From Tissierella sp. P1 (GTDB lineage Bacteria > Bacillota > Clostridia > Tissierellales > Tissierellaceae), in assembly GCF_002266425.1 (NCBI RefSeq), contig NZ_NPMN01000022.1, positions 1 to 64,000 on the forward strand: DNA of 64,000 nucleotides, written 5' to 3'. The position numbers were made by a program, and so were the translations under genes. Below, one piece after another: positions 1-9,919 of the stretch. The notes under the pieces are model-generated. The model was not told the origin of the DNA and did not search any database. It saw only the letters and a program-made list of their open reading frames with translations. The number at the start of each line of letters is the position of its first letter. Within the stretch, counting starts at the first letter, position 1.

Positions 1-1
1 T

Positions 2-436
2 ATAATAGCAAGTGGAGCATATACAGTAAACAGAGGAACTAAGACGGCAGATTTTGCAGTATTAAGATTAACTAATATGCCAGCAGCATTAGTAGAGTTG
101 GCATTTATAACTAATAACCAAGATGCTGCTATACTAATAGGCAGACAAAATGATTTAGCAGTAGCAGTATCTAAGGGAATATTAAATTACCTTGGAATAC
201 CATATCAAGGCGGTGGTTCAACAATTTACAGAGTACAAGTAGGAGCATTCTCAGTAAAAGCAAATGCAGATAATTTGGCAAATGAACTTAGGGGAAAAGG
301 ATATAATCCAATCGTAGTTACAGTAGGAGGATTATATAAAGTACAAGTAGGAGCATTTAGTATTAGATCAAATGCTGAAGCCTTAGCGAATGAACTTAAA
401 GCTAAAGGATATGGCGCAATGATAGTAACAGCTTAA
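2..436 (+). CDS. N-acetylmuramoyl-L-alanine amidase, C-terminal part (cut by window start)
   Basis: The frame is open from base 2, so the N-terminus lies outside the window. The visible part holds the end of an Amidase_3 domain (RGTKTADFAVLRLTNMPA, then VELAFITN with the catalytic-region Glu) and two SPOR-like repeats, each starting with Y(R/K)VQVGAF and ending near KGY. Such enzymes cleave the amide bond between N-acetylmuramic acid and L-alanine; SPOR repeats bind peptidoglycan. The holin-like gene downstream suggests a lysis cassette (phage-derived or mother-cell lysis). Family call firm, role inferred. Confidence 0.88.
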   Translation: MIASGAYTVNRGTKTADFAVLRLTNMPAALVELAFITNNQDAAILIGRQNDLAVAVSKGILNYLGIPYQGGGSTIYRVQVGAFSVKANADNLANELRGKGYNPIVVTVGGLYKVQVGAFSIRSNAEALANELKAKGYGAMIVTA

Positions 437-440
437 CAAG

Positions 441-467
441 AAGGCTAGGGGAAACCTTAGCCTTTTT
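441..467 (+). terminator. Rho-independent terminator after the amidase
   Basis: Stem AAGGCTAGG / CCTTAGCCTT around a short GGAAA loop, followed by a T-run, five bases after the amidase stop codon. Confidence 0.8.
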
Positions 468-510
468 AGAAACTATAAAAAAACTATAAAAATAAAGGAG
501 AGAACAAATA

Positions 511-744
511 ATGGAATATGCAGGAATAGCGATAATACCCCTATTAATAGGAATATTAGAGGTATTAAAGAAAGTAGGATTAAAAGAAAAATATGTACCT
601 GCAATCTCGGTGTCATTAGGAATAGTCATAGGAATTGGACTATTTGGAAACGGAGACACAAAAGCAGGGTTAGTGCAAGGTATATTCATAGGGCTTAGTG
701 CTGTAGGATTATATAGTGGTACTAAGAATGCATTTGAAAAATAG
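511..744 (+). CDS. Small holin-like membrane protein
   Basis: 77-residue protein with two hydrophobic segments (about residues 3-20 and 30-46, the second rich in Gly and Ile/Val) and a third weakly hydrophobic stretch near 55-70. Size and position next to a peptidoglycan amidase fit a phage-type holin, which makes membrane lesions that release the amidase. The start has a good ribosome site (AAAGGAGAG, 13 bases upstream). The exact holin family was not identified. Confidence 0.6.
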   Translation: MEYAGIAIIPLLIGILEVLKKVGLKEKYVPAISVSLGIVIGIGLFGNGDTKAGLVQGIFIGLSAVGLYSGTKNAFEK

Positions 745-751
745 TTATTGA

Positions 752-782
752 GACTCTAGAGTAAAATCTAGGGTCTTTTTTA
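752..782 (+). terminator. Rho-independent terminator after the holin-like gene
   Basis: Stem GACTCTAGA / TCTAGGGTC with loop GTAAAA, followed by six T, just after the stop codon at 744. Confidence 0.85.
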
Positions 783-867
783 TTTTGTAGTAACACTTTT
801 GCTAGTCCACAATATACTAATATTGGAAAAGAAATTTTTCCAATACAAAATAAGGAAGGCGAAAGCA

Positions 868-1233
868 ATGGATTACGAACAAATGGCTAGCAGAAAACCA
901 ACATGTAACGGTCCAATTATGATAGGTGCAACATGCGTAGCCCAAATAGATGGAAGATTTTTCTTGCTTATAGAAATAGAAATAGAGGTTATGGGTTTTG
1001 AAAGAGAAGAAGTAATCATATTTCAAATAACAGCAGCACAAGCAGCAGCACTAATAGCAGCAGGAGTTATGCGTTGTCAAATAGTTAATACAATTCCTAC
1101 TCCAGGTCCAGGACAGGAAGTAAATCTTATTTGTGTATTTGTAGTAGGTCAAAATGCATTCCTAGTGTTTAATGTTGAAAATGCAACTGATCGCCTAGTT
1201 CTAGTTAGAGTGCCTTTATGTACTATCATTTAA
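868..1233 (+). CDS. Hypothetical protein, about 121 residues
   Basis: Start placed at ATG 868 because AAGGAAGG lies 11 bases upstream; an in-frame start at 799 gives an implausible N-terminus. The protein begins MDYEQMASRKPTCNGPI and holds several beta-prone hydrophobic stretches, an Ala-rich segment (AAQAAALIAAG) and three Cys. I do not recognise the family. Its neighbours include an exosporium-type collagen-like gene, so a spore-surface role is possible but unproven. Confidence 0.6.
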   Translation: MDYEQMASRKPTCNGPIMIGATCVAQIDGRFFLLIEIEIEVMGFEREEVIIFQITAAQAAALIAAGVMRCQIVNTIPTPGPGQEVNLICVFVVGQNAFLVFNVENATDRLVLVRVPLCTII

Positions 1234-1264
1234 TATAATAAATAATTACACCTATAGAACGATT

Positions 1265-1293
1265 AGACCAGGATTAATTTTCTGGTCTTTTTA
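1265..1293 (+). terminator. Rho-independent terminator
   Basis: Stem AGACCAG / CTGGTCT with loop GATTAATTTT, followed by TTTTTATT, 31 bases after the stop at 1233. Confidence 0.8.
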
Positions 1294-1314
1294 TTGAAGA
1301 ATTTATTATAGATT

Positions 1315-1456
1315 TAAAATAGTAAAGAGACCCTATGAAAAGGTCTCTTTATATATTAGAACGTGCTTTTTCTAAAAAGGAGTGAAGTGATAAGCATTTA
1401 ATAAGGCATGTCTAATGCCTAATACTATTATATTCAATTAATTAAATTGTGTTAAA
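1315..1456 (+). repeat. Diverged direct repeat, left copy (flanks the split collagen-like gene)
   Basis: Contains AATAGTAAAGAGACC, a hairpin with GGTCTCTTTATA, and later AATACTATTATATTCAATTAA. The same ordered blocks recur at 29878-30000 in the same orientation. The hairpin at 1324-1350 can also act as a terminator. The rest of the 1294-1566 gap shows no further supported feature. Confidence 0.6.
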
Positions 1457-1566
1457 TAAATATTTCAGAACGAAAGCTAATTTTGCAAGTGAGCTGCAGA
1501 AGAAAACAGATTTTGCATTTTTGAGTTATTATATATTTAAGTTATTGCTTTGTTTATGAACACGAT

Positions 1567-1674
1567 ATGTCAGCTCCAAGAGGCGTAGTTCCTACAGGTA
1601 CAGTAGCTAGTAGATTCATCAATTACAGAAACATTATTACTAACTCTACATTATTAATATTGAAAATTCTTTAA
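1567..1674 (+). CDS. Possible 35-residue peptide or gene remnant
   Basis: ATG 1567 to TAA 1674, beginning MSAPRGVVPTGTVASRF. No clear ribosome binding site is present and the ORF ends directly against the stop of the converging collagen-like gene. It could be chance or a decayed gene tail. Confidence 0.2.
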   Translation: MSAPRGVVPTGTVASRFINYRNIITNSTLLILKIL

Positions 1675-4008
<2,334 letters not shown>

Positions 4009-4038
4009 GTGTCCTCCTTCCTATCACATTACACTTAT

Positions 4039-4067
4039 ATTATACCATTTCAGCGTAATGCGAACAA
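4039..4067 (-). promoter_or_regulatory. Promoter of the recombinase gene
   Basis: On the minus strand, TTGTTC, 17 bases, TATAAT. The surrounding 40 bases (ACAATGTTGTCG and GGTATAAT blocks) are closely repeated upstream of the CD1845-family gene at 9830-9858, so two ICE transcripts share one promoter type. Confidence 0.7.
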
Positions 4068-4092
4068 TGTTGTCGCGGCCTGTAAACTGGCT

Positions 4093-4356
4093 TTACAGGC
4101 CGCTTTTCTTGCGTTTAAGGAAGTCGGCAAACACATCTTGCAATGGGGGAGCGTTCTCTGGAAATTCCAGTTTTACACCCATATCGCCCACACGAAAACA
4201 ATAGGGATTTTTAACTGCCGCAATGACTTTCGCCGCACGTTGTTCCTGCGGCACAGTCGTATCAAAGGTGAAGCCGCTAACATCAACTAAATCCTCTTTG
4301 TTCACCGCTTCTATGTCTACGTTTGCCAACTCTGAAATTGGAATACGTTTCTTCAA
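4093..4356 (-). CDS. Small ICE accessory protein (DUF6870-like)
   Basis: 87 residues beginning MKKRIPISELANVDIEAVNKEDLVDVSG. Small proteins of this type lie next to serine recombinases in clostridial ICEs. The family number is from memory and function is unknown. Start has AAAGGAGGGGGCGATTGTG upstream. The 136 bases beyond its start hold a hairpin (about 4420-4456) and one copy of the ICE palindrome. Confidence 0.6.
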   Translation of the reverse strand: MKKRIPISELANVDIEAVNKEDLVDVSGFTFDTTVPQEQRAAKVIAAVKNPYCFRVGDMGVKLEFPENAPPLQDVFADFLKRKKSGL

Positions 4357-4469
4357 TCACAATCGCCCCCTCCTTTCCATGTATATGAAATGCTCTGATT
4401 GTCCTATGAGAAAACACAAACAGCCACCATTTTTATCAGCAAAAGTGATGGCTGTTAATCTTTCCTCAT

Positions 4470-4494
4470 ACTTCGGGCCAAGTTGGCCCGAAGT
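4470..4494. repeat. ICE palindrome copy 1
   Basis: Perfect 12-base arms ACTTCGGGCCAA and TTGGCCCGAAGT around one central base (G on plus). The stop codon TGA of the 4494-4688 gene overlaps its edge. Confidence 0.9.
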
Positions 4495-4688
4495 CAATAA
4501 GGGCTGTTCTGATAGTGGGTTTCCGCTTCCTCTATGCCGCAAGTATCGAAAACATAGTGAAGCTCTGAAACCACACGCTTTATATCGTCCGGGCTGAAAT
4601 CACAGTTTTCCATAGCCCGAATGACATAGCCACGGCAAGCGCCGTTGCTCCATTGCTGATATAGCAATGACTGTAATTCCTTATCCAT
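4494..4688 (-). CDS. Small ICE protein, 64 residues, unknown
   Basis: Begins MDKELQSLLYQQWSNGACRGYVIRAMEN and has a predicted helical layout with a SPDDIKRVVSEL stretch. High GC matches the ICE backbone. The stop codon merges into palindrome copy 1. Upstream, 4711-4776 holds an inverted repeat (GGGAGT/ACTCCC with GCCG/CGGC), possibly a 5' leader hairpin. Function unknown. Confidence 0.6.
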   Translation of the reverse strand: MDKELQSLLYQQWSNGACRGYVIRAMENCDFSPDDIKRVVSELHYVFDTCGIEEAETHYQNSPY

Positions 4689-4788
4689 AGTAAAACTCCA
4701 TTTATCAATCGGGAGTATGCCGCGCCGTTATAGGTCGGCTTGTCATAAGACAGAAAGAAGCGACACGGCACTCCCTATATATAAAAGA

Positions 4789-5057
4789 CGATAACCCGGA
4801 CGGGCGGCGGCAACCGCCCTCATGGGAATTTCACCCCGCCCCATGCTGATGGCGCGACGGTCAATACTGTGACGCGTTCAAACCGTAAGTATCATTGTAC
4901 CAATCAAAAGATTATCGCCGGGCAGATTGCCATATCTGCTCTGTCACAGTTGGTAGGAATCGCTTACGCTCCGTTTGGTCTTTCCCCCTTTCAACGGGCG
5001 GTCTTGGCGTACCCTGCGGCTTGGCTCCCTTTTTGATTGAACGTATCCGGGTTATCG
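4789..5057. ncRNA. Candidate structured RNA or structured DNA region
   Basis: No convincing ORF fills 4689-5141. Ends pair: CGATAACCCGGA (4789-4800) with TCCGGGTTATCG (5046-5057). Inside are GGGCGG/CCGCCC (about 4801-4820), ACTGTGAC (4866-4873) with GTCACAGT (4943-4950), and GCAGAT/ATCTGC (4922-4939). The helices nest into a multi-branched fold. No known RNA family was recognised and the strand is undecided. Confidence 0.4.
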
Positions 5058-5141
5058 GTATTCAGTTGTCAAAGAACGGCAGACGGAGAAAAACTCCTTC
5101 TAATAGCCATGTGATTTGAAGCTCAAATTCGGAACTGGAAA

Positions 5142-5560
5142 TCAAGACTTTTTTAAAAATTCCTCCATGCTTTTCAATCCTTTCTCAATAGCAACTCTGA
5201 CTGCTTTTTCATTTACACCCTCTGCTCGTGCAATATCGGATTTACTCATGCCGAGTATGTAATGGGCATAAATTCGTTTTCCCTGCTTGTCCGGCAAGGA
5301 AGCGATTGCAGAGTGCAGTTGTTCGGCAGTAATTTTACGCTCGTAAATCTCGCAAGGAGAAAGGGATACAAAAAGAATATCCTTTTCAATCCCGTCGTCA
5401 GCGTCCAGCGAATAGTGGGCCTTGTTATAGAAGCGGCGGCGAATGTAGTTTTTCTCCAAACGTTCCGCTTCCAACAAAGCGTCCTTGATTACATCGGGTA
5501 TTTCAACAAAGAAGTCGGAATTATAAAACGGGTAAAAATCCCGCAGATTGATTTTAGCAT
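5142..5560 (-). CDS. Sigma-70-like regulator of the ICE (frameshifted at its start)
   Basis: The body reads KINLRDFYPFYNSDFF ... LSPCEIYERKITAEQL ... HYILGMSKSDIARAEGVNEKAVRVAIEKGLKSMEEFL, the ECF-like sigma/HTH protein found in many ICEs. AGGAGG sits upstream of ATG 5560, but the codon after it is one base short (ATGCTAAAATC where ATGGCTAAAATC gives MAKINLRDF). Restoring one base gives 139 residues. The longer in-frame ORF that runs upstream through palindrome copy 2 is not the real N-terminus. Confidence 0.75.
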
Positions 5561-5636
5561 AGGGCGTTCCTCCATTTCGATTTTTTAGGGAATAGTGAAT
5601 CGAAACGGAGCGGGAGGGGAACGACAGCGGGGTCGG

Positions 5637-5661
5637 ACTTCGGGCCAAGTTGGCCCGAAGT
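5637..5661. repeat. ICE palindrome copy 2
   Basis: Perfect arms around central G, about 76 bases upstream of the sigma-like gene start. Confidence 0.9.
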
Positions 5662-5702
5662 GACAAAGCTTGTCCCATACGTTGTCAGTGAAAAAAGGGT
5701 AC

Positions 5703-5769
5703 AAAAAAACACCTTTACGCAAATTAGGGCGAAAGGTGTCGAACAAAAAATGGGCGCAATAGCAGCCCA
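5703..5769 (-). terminator. Tandem terminators (attenuator) downstream of a leader peptide
   Basis: Minus strand, first TGGGC / GCCCA followed by TTTTTTG (plus 5744-5769). The second is ACACCTTT-CGC ... GCG-T-AAAGGTGT followed by seven T (plus 5701-5739). Two terminators in a row after a 20-codon leader are the layout of transcription attenuators of antibiotic-induced genes such as tet(M). Confidence 0.7.
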
Positions 5770-5814
5770 CAAGTTGATATAATATTTTTAAACTATGTAA
5801 ATGAAATTTTTCTC

Positions 5815-5877
5815 CTATATTAAACCGTCACAATATGGCGGCGTTTCTCTCAGAGAAAAAAACGCTTTGGGGCACAT
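5815..5877 (-). CDS. 20-residue leader peptide of an attenuator
   Basis: ATG 5877 to TAG, starting MCPKAFFSLRETPPY. A strong ribosome site AAGGAGG lies 5 bases upstream. GCTTTGGG before the ribosome site can pair with CCCAAAGC inside the leader, putting the start codon in a loop; further arms GCGTTT/AAACGC lie within it. The two terminators follow. No resistance gene remains: the next coding sequence is the sigma-like gene. The 5878-6016 stretch holds only this 5' structure. Confidence 0.55.
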   Translation of the reverse strand: MCPKAFFSLRETPPYCDGLI

Positions 5878-6016
5878 AAAAACCTCCTTATCCCAAAGCC
5901 GCCAGATTAAGAAGAATTACAGATATACTCTTTCCGGTATTTAAAACGGAAAATGACGGCTTTGTATGTCTGTTAAATTTACCAGCAATCGTATAGCAGA
6001 AAATTGGTATATGAAA

Positions 6017-6060
6017 AGAGCCGATAATCAAGAGATGTGTACTCATTGATTATCGGCTCT
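6017..6060 (-). terminator. Terminator of the KTR-protein gene
   Basis: Stem GAGCCGATAATCAA / TTGATTATCGGCTC with a 14-base loop; TTTT follows on the minus strand. It overlaps the last codons of the 6050-6238 gene. Confidence 0.75.
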
Positions 6061-6238
6061 GCGTCTTTGCGTCTGGCTCTTTGATAACTGACATATTCAG
6101 TTGTCGCACATTGATTAGGGATTCTTGTTTGCATTTGGGACAGTATAGGGGGAAGTTTTCGAGTTTCGTATCTTCTCTAATTTTCAGTCTTGTTTTATTA
6201 CCACATATAGGACATAGTAACCATTGAACTTCAATCAT
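6050..6238 (-). CDS. Cysteine-rich KTR-domain small protein
   Basis: About 62 residues with two CxxC pairs (LCPICGNKTRLKIRED and YCPKCKQESLINVRQL), hence a probable small zinc-ribbon, including the Lys-Thr-Arg signature. Such proteins accompany tetracycline-resistance modules in Tn916-like elements, which supports reading the neighbouring leader as a resistance-gene remnant. Start ATG 6238 chosen because GGGGG lies 5 bases upstream. Confidence 0.7.
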   Translation of the reverse strand: MIEVQWLLCPICGNKTRLKIREDTKLENFPLYCPKCKQESLINVRQLNMSVIKEPDAKTQSR

Positions 6239-6267
6239 TATCACCCCCTACATCATTTCATCAGTTA

Positions 6268-6993
6268 CTATTTTTCTGCTCTAATAATTACCGTTCCACA
6301 ATTTTGATACAAAACCTCAACAGGTTTAAAACCGGCATTTTTCATAAGCTCAAATTGATGTTCCAATGTCAGTGGAATATCAATATGTATAAACATATCT
6401 TCGGGTATATTATTTTGCTTGCGCCTATATTCGTATCCCTCAAGACAAAGCGCTTCCTCTTCATCGCAACAGGCAATATAGTCACATTCTATATAATATC
6501 CACCAGCTTTTATCGTCTGATAAAGTTTATTATAAATCAGTTGCTTTTTTTCATATTTAAAATGATGAAGTGTTTCAAAAGACATAGCAGCGTCAAACTT
6601 ATTTTCCTCAAACGGGTATTCAAAATAGTCCGCATTGATTATTTCAATGTTTTTATCACCATAGTTTTCTCGTAACTTGTCAAGCATAGATTCAGACAAA
6701 TCAATACCTGTAACCCTGACTTCGGGAAATCTCTTATACATTGATTCAAGCTCCAAACCTGTGCCACAACCAATATCAAGTAATGTTTTCAAACCATCAT
6801 CAAAGAAATCTGCAATATGAGCGTATTCCTCGCCCCAGTTTTTTAAATGAACATTATTATATTCACTAATCCTATTAGCGAAAAAATTCGCCATTTCTTC
6901 CACAGGAACATTCTTTACCCCATCAAGCCAATCTTTTAATTCGCTTAAATATTTTTTGGTTTCCTCTTGAGTTCGGATTTTACTTTTTAGCAT
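6268..6993 (-). CDS. Class I SAM-dependent methyltransferase
   Basis: 241 residues. Motif I LLDIGCGTGLELE (about 70-82), motif II with acidic end VTGIDLSESML, motif IV region FDAAMSFETLHHF and post-motif KAGGYYIECDY. The substrate is not evident; small molecule is the usual case for this subfamily. AT-rich relative to the ICE backbone and divided from a TetR gene by 77 bases on the same strand, so the pair was probably acquired together and may be co-regulated. Confidence 0.85.
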   Translation of the reverse strand: MLKSKIRTQEETKKYLSELKDWLDGVKNVPVEEMANFFANRISEYNNVHLKNWGEEYAHIADFFDDGLKTLLDIGCGTGLELESMYKRFPEVRVTGIDLSESMLDKLRENYGDKNIEIINADYFEYPFEENKFDAAMSFETLHHFKYEKKQLIYNKLYQTIKAGGYYIECDYIACCDEEEALCLEGYEYRRKQNNIPEDMFIHIDIPLTLEHQFELMKNAGFKPVEVLYQNCGTVIIRAEK

Positions 6994-7070
6994 AACGATT
7001 TTGTCCTTTCATAAAAGCTGTTAATAATGAATTGATTATTTGATTTGCGTTGGGTTAGATAATAGGAGTA

Positions 7071-7643
7071 TCACTTATGTTCTTTGTCCTCTATTACTAA
7101 AGCAAATCGGTGAAAAGCATTTTTAATAAGCGTAATTACTTCCTCATATGGCAAGTCAATATCGTCTGATACAATTTGAGTTGCAATACCATGTGAATAA
7201 AGCCACACATCCCTAAATAAATTTCGTGCGTTTTCCAGACTAAGGCCCGTTATTTCCTTTGCATTTAGAATTGAAAGTTGGTTCCAATCAGCATCAAGAA
7301 TATCTTTAATACTTTTCCCCGCACAAGCTTTGTTCATAAAAAGGGTATTAAATATATTCTTTTCTTGTCTGGCAAATTCAATGTAAGCAATTCCTTGCAT
7401 TAGGAGGCGGTTATCATTACTCATTCGGGCTTCCATGAAAGTGTTATAATATATATTGAGTTGAGTAATGACATCTTGTTTTAGTGCTTCCATATTTTCA
7501 TAAACGCGGAATAAAGGTTTGGTTGAGCAGTTCAATGCGGAAGCAATACTTCTTGCGTTTATCCCCTCCATGCCCTGTTCGCGTACTATAGAAATAGCAG
7601 CCCTCAAAATTGCTTCCTTATTAGTTAATGGCTTTGGCGGCAT
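7071..7643 (-). CDS. TetR-family transcriptional regulator
   Basis: 190 residues from ATG 7643, chosen for AGGAGG 8 bases upstream. The N-terminal HTH reads NKEAILRAAISIVREQGMEGINARSIASALNCSTKPLFRVYENMEALK, followed by an all-helical ligand domain with a TetR_C-like WLYSHGIA segment. It probably represses its own promoter, since a 38-bp perfect palindrome lies at 7703-7740, and possibly the methyltransferase gene downstream. Low GC. Confidence 0.9.
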   Translation of the reverse strand: MPPKPLTNKEAILRAAISIVREQGMEGINARSIASALNCSTKPLFRVYENMEALKQDVITQLNIYYNTFMEARMSNDNRLLMQGIAYIEFARQEKNIFNTLFMNKACAGKSIKDILDADWNQLSILNAKEITGLSLENARNLFRDVWLYSHGIATQIVSDDIDLPYEEVITLIKNAFHRFALVIEDKEHK

Positions 7644-7702
7644 ATAAAGTCCTCCTAAATGAATATTTATCATTGAAAAAATTGCTTTTTAATAATGAAT
7701 AT

Positions 7703-7740
7703 TAATAGAAACAGATGTTGCGCAACATCTGTTTCTATTA
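7703..7740. promoter_or_regulatory. 38-bp perfect palindrome, probable TetR operator
   Basis: Half-site TAATAGAAACAGATGTTGC meets its exact reverse complement with no spacer. It lies 60 bases upstream of the TetR start and overlaps the expected promoter. TetR proteins usually bind shorter palindromes, so its length and perfection stand out. Confidence 0.75.
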
Positions 7741-7829
7741 TATCAAAACCACACAAAATGTCAAGGAGTTGGCCTAACAAGCTTAACAAAACTGGTTAAG
7801 CAGTTCTTGTGTAACTCTCATTAACGGAG

Positions 7830-7940
7830 GTTATGCTAACCGGCAAGCAGGGCAAGTGTATTGACACTTGCACATTTTTGAAATTTTCCCTGACGGGAAA
7901 ACTCAAAAATTGCTTGTTGGGGAGTGCCTTCCCCAAACCC
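7830..7940. other. Inverted-repeat cluster beside the relaxase gene, possible oriT
   Basis: GCAAGTGT/ACACTTGC (arms 4 bases apart, about 7851-7870) is followed by a long imperfect hairpin with CATTTTTGA and TCAAAAATTG outer arms and TTTTCCC/GGGAAAA inner arms around TGAC. Then comes GGGGAGTGCCTTCCCC. The rest of 7741-8002 has no gene. Such repeats beside a MOB_P relaxase are expected at an origin of transfer; no nic site is demonstrated. Confidence 0.4.
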
Positions 7941-7944
7941 TGCG

Positions 7945-7969
7945 ACTTCGGGCCAACTTGGCCCGAAGT
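7945..7969. repeat. ICE palindrome copy 3
   Basis: Perfect arms with central C on plus (opposite orientation to most copies); pairing extends two more bases each side. Lies 33 bases beyond the relaxase stop. Confidence 0.9.
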
Positions 7970-8002
7970 CGGTGCGTTGCACCTCATGTTGCGTCATGTT
8001 CG

Positions 8003-9402
8003 CTATCTCTCCATTTCCTTATTTTTCTGCGCGTCCGTCAGGCCGAGCAGATGGTCTATATTGCTTTTCACAGTTACAATTTCCTGCATAGCCTTTTTGG
8101 TTTCCCGGTACTCCCGGTAAGCCTTTTTCTTGTCAGCCGATAACCGCTGAAACTCCGCTTTCAGCGTATCCATTTTGGGAAGCTTCGCCCCGGACAGCAA
8201 ACGCCGGAATGTGTCCTGTGCCGCCCGATAGACGGCAATATCCGCTTCATGCTCTGCAAGATATTTTTTGCTGTACTTCGCCGCCTTGTACCTCTCAAAC
8301 ACAGGCCGGGCTTTCGCATAATCTACCACAGCCGCCTTTAATTCTGCATTGATACGCAGAGATGCTTCGGTGGTTTTTATGCTGTCTGAAAGCGTATGGA
8401 AACGGTCGGTAAGCTCTGCGGCCTTTTGCTCTAAATCCGCATATTCCATCAGGCTGTTTTCCTGCAAATACTGTAACGCCGCCGCCATCTGCTTGAGGTT
8501 GAATACCTTTGCCCAGCGTTCGTAGGCCAGGCTTTTCCGGCTTTCATACGGGATTGAATATCCACAATCAGATTGACCTTGCGTTTCTCCTGCGGAGCGG
8601 CTTTTCCATCAATCGCCGCTTGTATATCCTCCTGCCCGTAGCCCTTGCCAAGCGTAGAAGCATGGAGCCGGGTAAAACGTTCCTGCCCCTCTGCCCGAAA
8701 GCTGATTGTGCCGCCGCGCCCGTGTTTGATTTCATAGCCAGCCGCCGCCATTGCCTGTAAAAAGGTGTCCATATCCGGCGGCTTCATTGCAAGGCAAATA
8801 TCAATCTGCACCTTTAATTTCTCTTGAAAGGTGGGCTGCTTGTGACCGCCCACCCATTCCCCGTAGTGTTTGAATTTACCCTTGCTGTGGCGTTTGGGAT
8901 TGGTGATAACAGACAGTCCGTTTTCAAGACATATCCGGTCAGAGAGCCGCCGCACCGCACGGGCTGAACCGATAAAATCCCGGAACTTCCGGGTGCAGTC
9001 CAGCGAAGTAGAATTGTAGTAAATATGGCAATGAGGGTGGGGACGGTCAGCATGGGAAACCACGAAAAAGGCGTGTCGGCCTTTCGTCCAACGCATGGCA
9101 AGGTCATAGCTGATTTTAAGAGCGGTTTCCGGGTCGGTTTCGCCGGGCAGGAACGACTGCCGGATTTGGTAATACAGCACATCATTTTCCCGTTTTTGCT
9201 CCCGCCCGGTGATAGCTTTGTACTTTGCTTTGGAGAGTAAAAATTCCGCGTCAGCCGTGGCCGGGTCACATTCATAGGAAAGAATTAAATCGCCGTTTCG
9301 GGTCTTATCTGGATTTTTTCCGTAGTCAAAACCGTCTTTTAAGGTTTCCATAATGGTCATGCCGCTTCCCGTGTGACGGGTCATAAGGCGGGTGGTTGCC
9401 AT
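8003..9402 (-). CDS. MOB_P-type relaxase, frameshifted
   Basis: The protein nicks oriT and leads the strand during conjugation. N-terminal relaxase motifs are visible: the HxDxxxxHxH metal site (VSHADRPHPHCHIYYNST, about residue 115) and MTRHTGSG near the start. The C-terminal half is coiled-coil rich and ends KNKEMER. The frame breaks at about 8532: after SRMKAGK the sequence is one base short of GKGLAYERWAKVFNLKQM. Restoring it gives 466 residues. Start ATG 9402 has AAAGGAGGAAA upstream. Confidence 0.88.
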
Positions 9403-9431
9403 GTGCGTTTCCTCCTTTCCTCAAAAAAACA

Positions 9432-9456
9432 ACTTCGGGCCAAGTTGACCCGAAGT
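9432..9456. repeat. ICE palindrome copy 4
   Basis: One mismatch (TTGACCC arm). Lies between the CD1845-like gene stop and the relaxase ribosome binding site. Confidence 0.9.
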
Positions 9457-9482
9457 TGCCCGGCAGTTCTGTTATGCTGCTG

Positions 9483-9782
9483 TTAGCTTACGATGAAAAA
9501 GCGAAGCGAATTGTTCAGGCTGTGCAGTCCGTCAATGAGGTATTCCGCAATGGCGGGAATCCCAAGGGGAGAAACTAAAAACGACAGTAACAGGAACACA
9601 CCGAAGCCCAGTTTTTCACCGCTTATCAGCAGGGCGATACTGATAAGAACGCCTATCCCGGAAACTACCTGTAAGAAAGCGGCGGCATAGCAGAACACAA
9701 ATTCAATCATGGGTGTTACTATCGTCAGCAGAACCACAAACGGCGCGGCGATAATCTTAAATATTAGCTTGATAAACTTCAT
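9483..9782 (-). CDS. CD1845-family ICE membrane protein
   Basis: 99 residues, mostly hydrophobic, with membrane segments at about 5-25, 28-52 and 58-78, then LPAIAEYL-like and HSLNNSLRFF tail. Proteins of this kind sit directly upstream of the relaxase in many clostridial ICEs; the role is unknown. Has its own promoter at 9830-9858. Confidence 0.75.
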   Translation of the reverse strand: MKFIKLIFKIIAAPFVVLLTIVTPMIEFVFCYAAAFLQVVSGIGVLISIALLISGEKLGFGVFLLLSFLVSPLGIPAIAEYLIDGLHSLNNSLRFFIVS

Positions 9783-9829
9783 AAAAATTCTCCTTTCATT
9801 GAGTGGCTTTCTTGTTGTATCCTACCTAT

Positions 9830-9858
9830 ATTTTACCATTTTGAGCAGGGCGCAACAA
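9830..9858 (-). promoter_or_regulatory. Promoter of the CD1845-like/relaxase transcript
   Basis: Minus strand TTGTTG, 17 bases, TAAAAT. The sequence around it matches the recombinase promoter region at 4039-4067. Confidence 0.65.
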
Positions 9859-9890
9859 TGTTGTCGAGGCCGCACCGATCTTGTCCCGGG

Positions 9891-9915
9891 ACTTCGGGAC
9901 AAGTTGGCCCGAAGT
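9891..9915. repeat. ICE palindrome copy 5
   Basis: One mismatch (GGGACAA arm). Ends 4 bases before the -35 box of the SIR2-HerA promoter and marks the left edge of that module. Confidence 0.88.
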
Positions 9916-9919
9916 CAGC

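Noticed and set aside
402-689. Minus-strand ORF of 95 residues
   Set aside because: It is a shadow of the amidase end and holin-like gene, which have good ribosome sites and terminators.
5561-5678. Extended N-terminus of the sigma-like ORF
   Set aside because: It translates palindrome copy 2 and non-coding sequence; the ribosome site and family start point to 5560 with a one-base deletion.
7796-8143. ORFs on both strands beside the relaxase
   Set aside because: They read through the palindrome and the inverted-repeat region and lack ribosome sites.
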